Shown one piece after another: positions 47,542 to 50,129 of a stretch of DNA of 50,129 bases. The notes beneath the pieces are model-generated. The model was not told where the DNA came from. It saw nothing but the letters and a program-made list of their open reading frames with translations, and did not search any database. The position numbers and the translations under genes are program-made. The stretch covers positions 1 through 50,129 of the forward strand of contig JAJISK010000001.1 in the NCBI GenBank assembly GCA_022848785.1, written 5' to 3'. The stretch's first letter is position 1. Each line of letters starts with the position of its first letter. This DNA is from Thermoplasmatota archaeon. Lineage in GTDB: Archaea; Thermoplasmatota; Thermoplasmata; RBG-16-68-12; JAJISG01.

Positions 47542-49068
47542 TCAGCCGCCTCCTAAGGCCGCCACGAGGGACTGCGCGATGCCGCCACTGAAGGAAGAGA
47601 TCAGGCCCAGCCAGAGGGCGGGGAGGAAGGCCGAGAGGAAGATGAAGACGACGACGACGGCCATGGGCAGGTACTCCGATGCGCGCAGATCGCGGACCTT
47701 CCCCAGGGTGGGGCTGAAGCGCCCGAGGAGAACGCGGTGCATGGTCCACAGGTAATAGGCTCCGGTGAGGACGAGCGCGAGCAGGGGGATGACGATGAGT
47801 TTCTTCGTCTCGCCCGGCAGGCCTTGGTAGGTCCCAGCAAAGACCATGAACTCGCTGATGAAGCTGTTGAACCCGGGCAGGCCGAGGGAGGCCAGGAAGC
47901 CGATGATGAGGAGGAAGGTAAAGATGGGCATCTTGCTGCCCAACCCCCGCAGGTGGGGAATCTCCCGACTCCCAGTCGCGTGCTTTACCGAGCCGGCGAG
48001 CATGAACAGGACGGCGGCGATGAGGCCGTGGTTGAAGAGCTGGAAGATGGCCCCCGACATGCCGATGGCGGTGAAGGTGGACGCCCCGAGGAGAACGAAG
48101 CCCATGTGGCCGATGCTGGAGTAGGCGATGAGGCGCTTCAGGTCGACCTGGACGAGGCAGACCATGGAGGCGTAAATCATGCTGGCCACGCCGAGGGCGG
48201 CCACGAGCCACCAGAGGTTCACGGCGGCCTGGGGGAGCATGGAGTACGCGATGCGAAAGATCCCGTATCCCCCCATCTTGAGTAGGACCCCCGCCAGGAT
48301 GATGGACCCGGCCGTAGGTGCTTCGACATGGGCATCTGGTAGCCAGGTGTGGAAGGGCACCATCGGGAGTTTCACGCCGAAGCCAAAGAGGAAGGCCAGG
48401 AAAATGGGAACCTGCGTGGCGAGGGGGAGGATGGGGGCCAGCCGGGCAATCTCGATCATGTTGAGAGTGCCGGTCTGGAAGGCGAGGGCGAATATGCCCA
48501 GGAGCATGACCAAACCGCCCACGTGGGTGTAGATCAGGAATTTGATGGCCGCGTGGTGTCTGTTCGGCCCGCCCCAGATCCCGATGAGGAAGTACATCGG
48601 GAAGAGGACGAGCTCCCAGAACACGAAGAATTCCAGGAAATCCAAGGAGACGAAGACCCCGATCAGGGCGAGGCTGATCATCTGGAGGAGGGCGTAGTAC
48701 CCCTTCGGCTTGAAGTCCGTCTCCATGGGGTAGATGACGGCGACGAGGAGGAGCAAGGCCGCCAGGAAGACGAGGGGGAGCGAGAGGCCGTCGACGCCGA
48801 CCCGATACTGGACGGAGAAGTCAAAGATCTGGAACCAGGTGTATTCCTCGAAGGCCCCGTAGATCCCCGAGGGGTCTGTGGGCAGGCCTAGGTCGATAAC
48901 CGGGGCGACGAACTGCAGGAGGAGGACGAAGGCGAAGGCGAGGGTGATACCTGAAAACAGGATCGCCACGCGCCGCGCCTGCGCGCGGCTCCATGGCCCG
49001 ACGAGGGTCAGGACCGCGCCGATGGCCGGGATGGCCAGGATGAGGCTGATGAGCGGGATGGCGACCAT
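47542..49068 (-). CDS. nuoM: NADH-quinone oxidoreductase subunit M (second copy, next to nuoL)
   Basis: A 508-residue NuoM-type subunit with FFVFWELVLFPMYFLIGIWG (Glu), FGVKLPMVPFHTWLPDAHVE (Lys), EAPTAGSIILAGVLLKMGGY and GFLASLGLPGFNSFISEFM. All the charged residues expected of an active channel are retained. It begins immediately after the nuoL stop and is followed by the other nuoM after one base, giving the order nuoL-nuoM-nuoM-nuoN. Confidence 0.95.
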   Translation of the reverse strand: MVAIPLISLILAIPAIGAVLTLVGPWSRAQARRVAILFSGITLAFAFVLLLQFVAPVIDLGLPTDPSGIYGAFEEYTWFQIFDFSVQYRVGVDGLSLPLVFLAALLLLVAVIYPMETDFKPKGYYALLQMISLALIGVFVSLDFLEFFVFWELVLFPMYFLIGIWGGPNRHHAAIKFLIYTHVGGLVMLLGIFALAFQTGTLNMIEIARLAPILPLATQVPIFLAFLFGFGVKLPMVPFHTWLPDAHVEAPTAGSIILAGVLLKMGGYGIFRIAYSMLPQAAVNLWWLVAALGVASMIYASMVCLVQVDLKRLIAYSSIGHMGFVLLGASTFTAIGMSGAIFQLFNHGLIAAVLFMLAGSVKHATGSREIPHLRGLGSKMPIFTFLLIIGFLASLGLPGFNSFISEFMVFAGTYQGLPGETKKLIVIPLLALVLTGAYYLWTMHRVLLGRFSPTLGKVRDLRASEYLPMAVVVVFIFLSAFLPALWLGLISSFSGGIAQSLVAALGGG

Positions 49069-50129
49069 CTAGGGCACCCCCAGGAGCGGGAAGACGATCT
49101 GAATCAGGAAGAGGACAACGACAGCGCCAATGACGATGACCGCGACGTAGTTCTGGACTTGGCCCGTCTGTCCCCGGCGAAGGGTCCGGCCGCCCCGGAG
49201 GGTCTGGAGGCTGATGCTGTTCACCACGCCATCCACCACGCGCCGGTCCACCAGGTCCGTTCCGCGGGCCGCCCAGAGGGTCAAGCGCGCCACCAGGTTG
49301 ACCAGACCGTCAACGATGTTCCTGTCGAACCAATCGCTGACCCGCGCGATGCCGAGGACGAAGCGACGCCCAAAGGCGTCGTAGGCATCGTCGATGTAGT
49401 AGCGCCTTTCGAGGAGCGTATGAAGGGCTCGACGCCCCGGCCCCGCCGTCAGGGAGTCGGGGGAGATGGCCCCCATGCGATAGATGAGGGTCGCCCATCC
49501 GAGGCCCGCGGCGACGCCGAGGAGGGAGATGTAGGTGAGGAAGCTGCTGGGACCCGCGAAGGTTCTGATCAGGATGTCCAGCGGGGCCGTGAACTCGGCG
49601 TGGGCCCCCGCCACGAGCGGGTAGATGAGATTCCCGAAACCTCCCAGAGGGAAGATCACGAGGCCCGACCCGACCGCAACAACGGCCAAGATCATCAGCG
49701 GGGCCGTCATCACACGGGGCGACTCGTGGGGCTCATTCTCCCATCGCGGCTTCCCCCAGAAGGTCATGAACCAGAGGCGGAACATGTAGAAGGCCGTCAT
49801 GAAGACGGTCAGGATCCCGAGCAGCCACATCCAGAAGAACAGCTGGTTCCCGGCGGAAGCAGCGAAGGTCGCGGCCAGAATCTCGTCCTTGCTCCAAAAG
49901 CCGCTTAAAGGCGGGACCCCGGCGATGGAGAGGGCCGCCACCAGCATGGCGAGGGAGGTGATTCGCATCCGCTTATGGAGGCCTCCCATCTTCCGCATGT
50001 CGTTGGTGGCCAGCGCATGAATGACGCTGCCGGCCCCGAGAAAGAGGAGGGCTTTGAAGAAGGAGTGATTCGCGAGATGGAAGATGGCCGCGGAATACCC
50101 CTCTTGGGCCCCTGCCAGTCCCAAGTTCA
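49069..50129 (-). CDS. nuoL: NADH-quinone oxidoreductase subunit L, C-terminal part (runs off the window)
   Basis: The window holds the last 353 codons; the 5' end lies beyond 50129. It contains FHLANHSFFKALLFLGAGSV, LSIAGVPPLSGFWSKDEILA and the long lateral (HL) helix with its C-terminal anchor (TGQVQNYVAVIVIGAVVVLF). The HL region contains two related segments, FDRNIVDGLVNLVA and VDRRVVDGVVNSIS, spaced 28 residues apart, suggesting a lengthened helix. A longer lateral helix is what an extra NuoM subunit would require. The gene starts the visible nuoL-M-M-N run, with its stop touching the nuoM start. Confidence 0.95.
   Translation of the reverse strand, partial: NLGLAGAQEGYSAAIFHLANHSFFKALLFLGAGSVIHALATNDMRKMGGLHKRMRITSLAMLVAALSIAGVPPLSGFWSKDEILAATFAASAGNQLFFWMWLLGILTVFMTAFYMFRLWFMTFWGKPRWENEPHESPRVMTAPLMILAVVAVGSGLVIFPLGGFGNLIYPLVAGAHAEFTAPLDILIRTFAGPSSFLTYISLLGVAAGLGWATLIYRMGAISPDSLTAGPGRRALHTLLERRYYIDDAYDAFGRRFVLGIARVSDWFDRNIVDGLVNLVARLTLWAARGTDLVDRRVVDGVVNSISLQTLRGGRTLRRGQTGQVQNYVAVIVIGAVVVLFLIQIVFPLLGVP

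Overview
The window is a gene-dense, GC-rich stretch of an archaeal chromosome. The archaeal assignment rests on the gene content: Rpo7/Spt4/S24e/S27Ae, L21e/Rpo4/DUF655/Pus10, S19e/PDCD5/L39e/L31e/aIF6, Alba, Sec61 beta, TrmB, MptE, GTP-dependent dephospho-CoA kinase, geranylgeranyl reductases, and TATA boxes placed about 26-35 nt before many start codons (leaderless transcripts). DUF835, two-subunit glycine dehydrogenase, fatty-acid oxidation genes and a Nuo-type complex I together suggest a mesophilic or moderately thermophilic member of the Thermoplasmatota. That placement is inference.

Layout. 1-4953: decayed grpB, a PIN-ATPase-KH protein with a SAM hydrolase, and an isolated B12-type radical SAM enzyme. 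5393-8895: phosphoglycerate mutase, the rpo7-spt4-dephospho-CoA kinase-rps24e-rps27ae operon, a 56-residue zinc-site protein, and a tRNA-Arg(CCG) interrupted in both the D-loop and the T-loop. 8924-13972: two Nudix hydrolases, an Nre repair protein, the DUF655-rpo4-rpl21e-pus10 cluster and a frameshifted alba. 14126-17491: Sec61 beta, a ubiquitin-like protein and the glycine decarboxylase pair. 17460-21968: MptE, a DUF373 membrane protein, an MBL hydrolase and the aIF6-L31e-L39e-PDCD5-S19e set. 22076-28704: UbiX, TrmB, two geranylgeranyl reductases, a beta-CASP ribonuclease, a UbiE-like methyltransferase and a long-chain polyprenyl diphosphate synthase, which together look like quinone or lipid synthesis. 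28780-33431: a KaiC-like ATPase, a small-gene island with a Cys-rich 38-residue peptide and a 57-bp repeat pair, an unassigned helical protein, a DUF835 membrane protein and thioredoxin. 33428-41851: an Mrp ATPase, then a complete acyl-CoA oxidation set (dehydrogenase, hydratase/dehydrogenase fusion, thiolase, racemase-like CoA enzyme, SCP2) and two paralogous membrane proteins. 41962-50129: a DUF255 thioredoxin-domain protein, a small membrane protein and complex I genes nuoN-nuoM-nuoM-nuoL.

How the parts fit: acyl-CoA and glycine oxidation would feed electrons into complex I, which here has two NuoM-type pump subunits, while the prenyl synthase, methyltransferase, UbiX and reductases could supply its quinone. 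The most unusual items are the doubly interrupted tRNA-Arg, whose two predicted introns each fit a bulge-helix-bulge structure, and the Cys-rich peptide gene with a near-perfect promoter. Several genes (alba, grpB, a small ORF after 30184, and the 5' ends of two others) look as if single bases are missing, so consensus indels should be considered before they are called biological.
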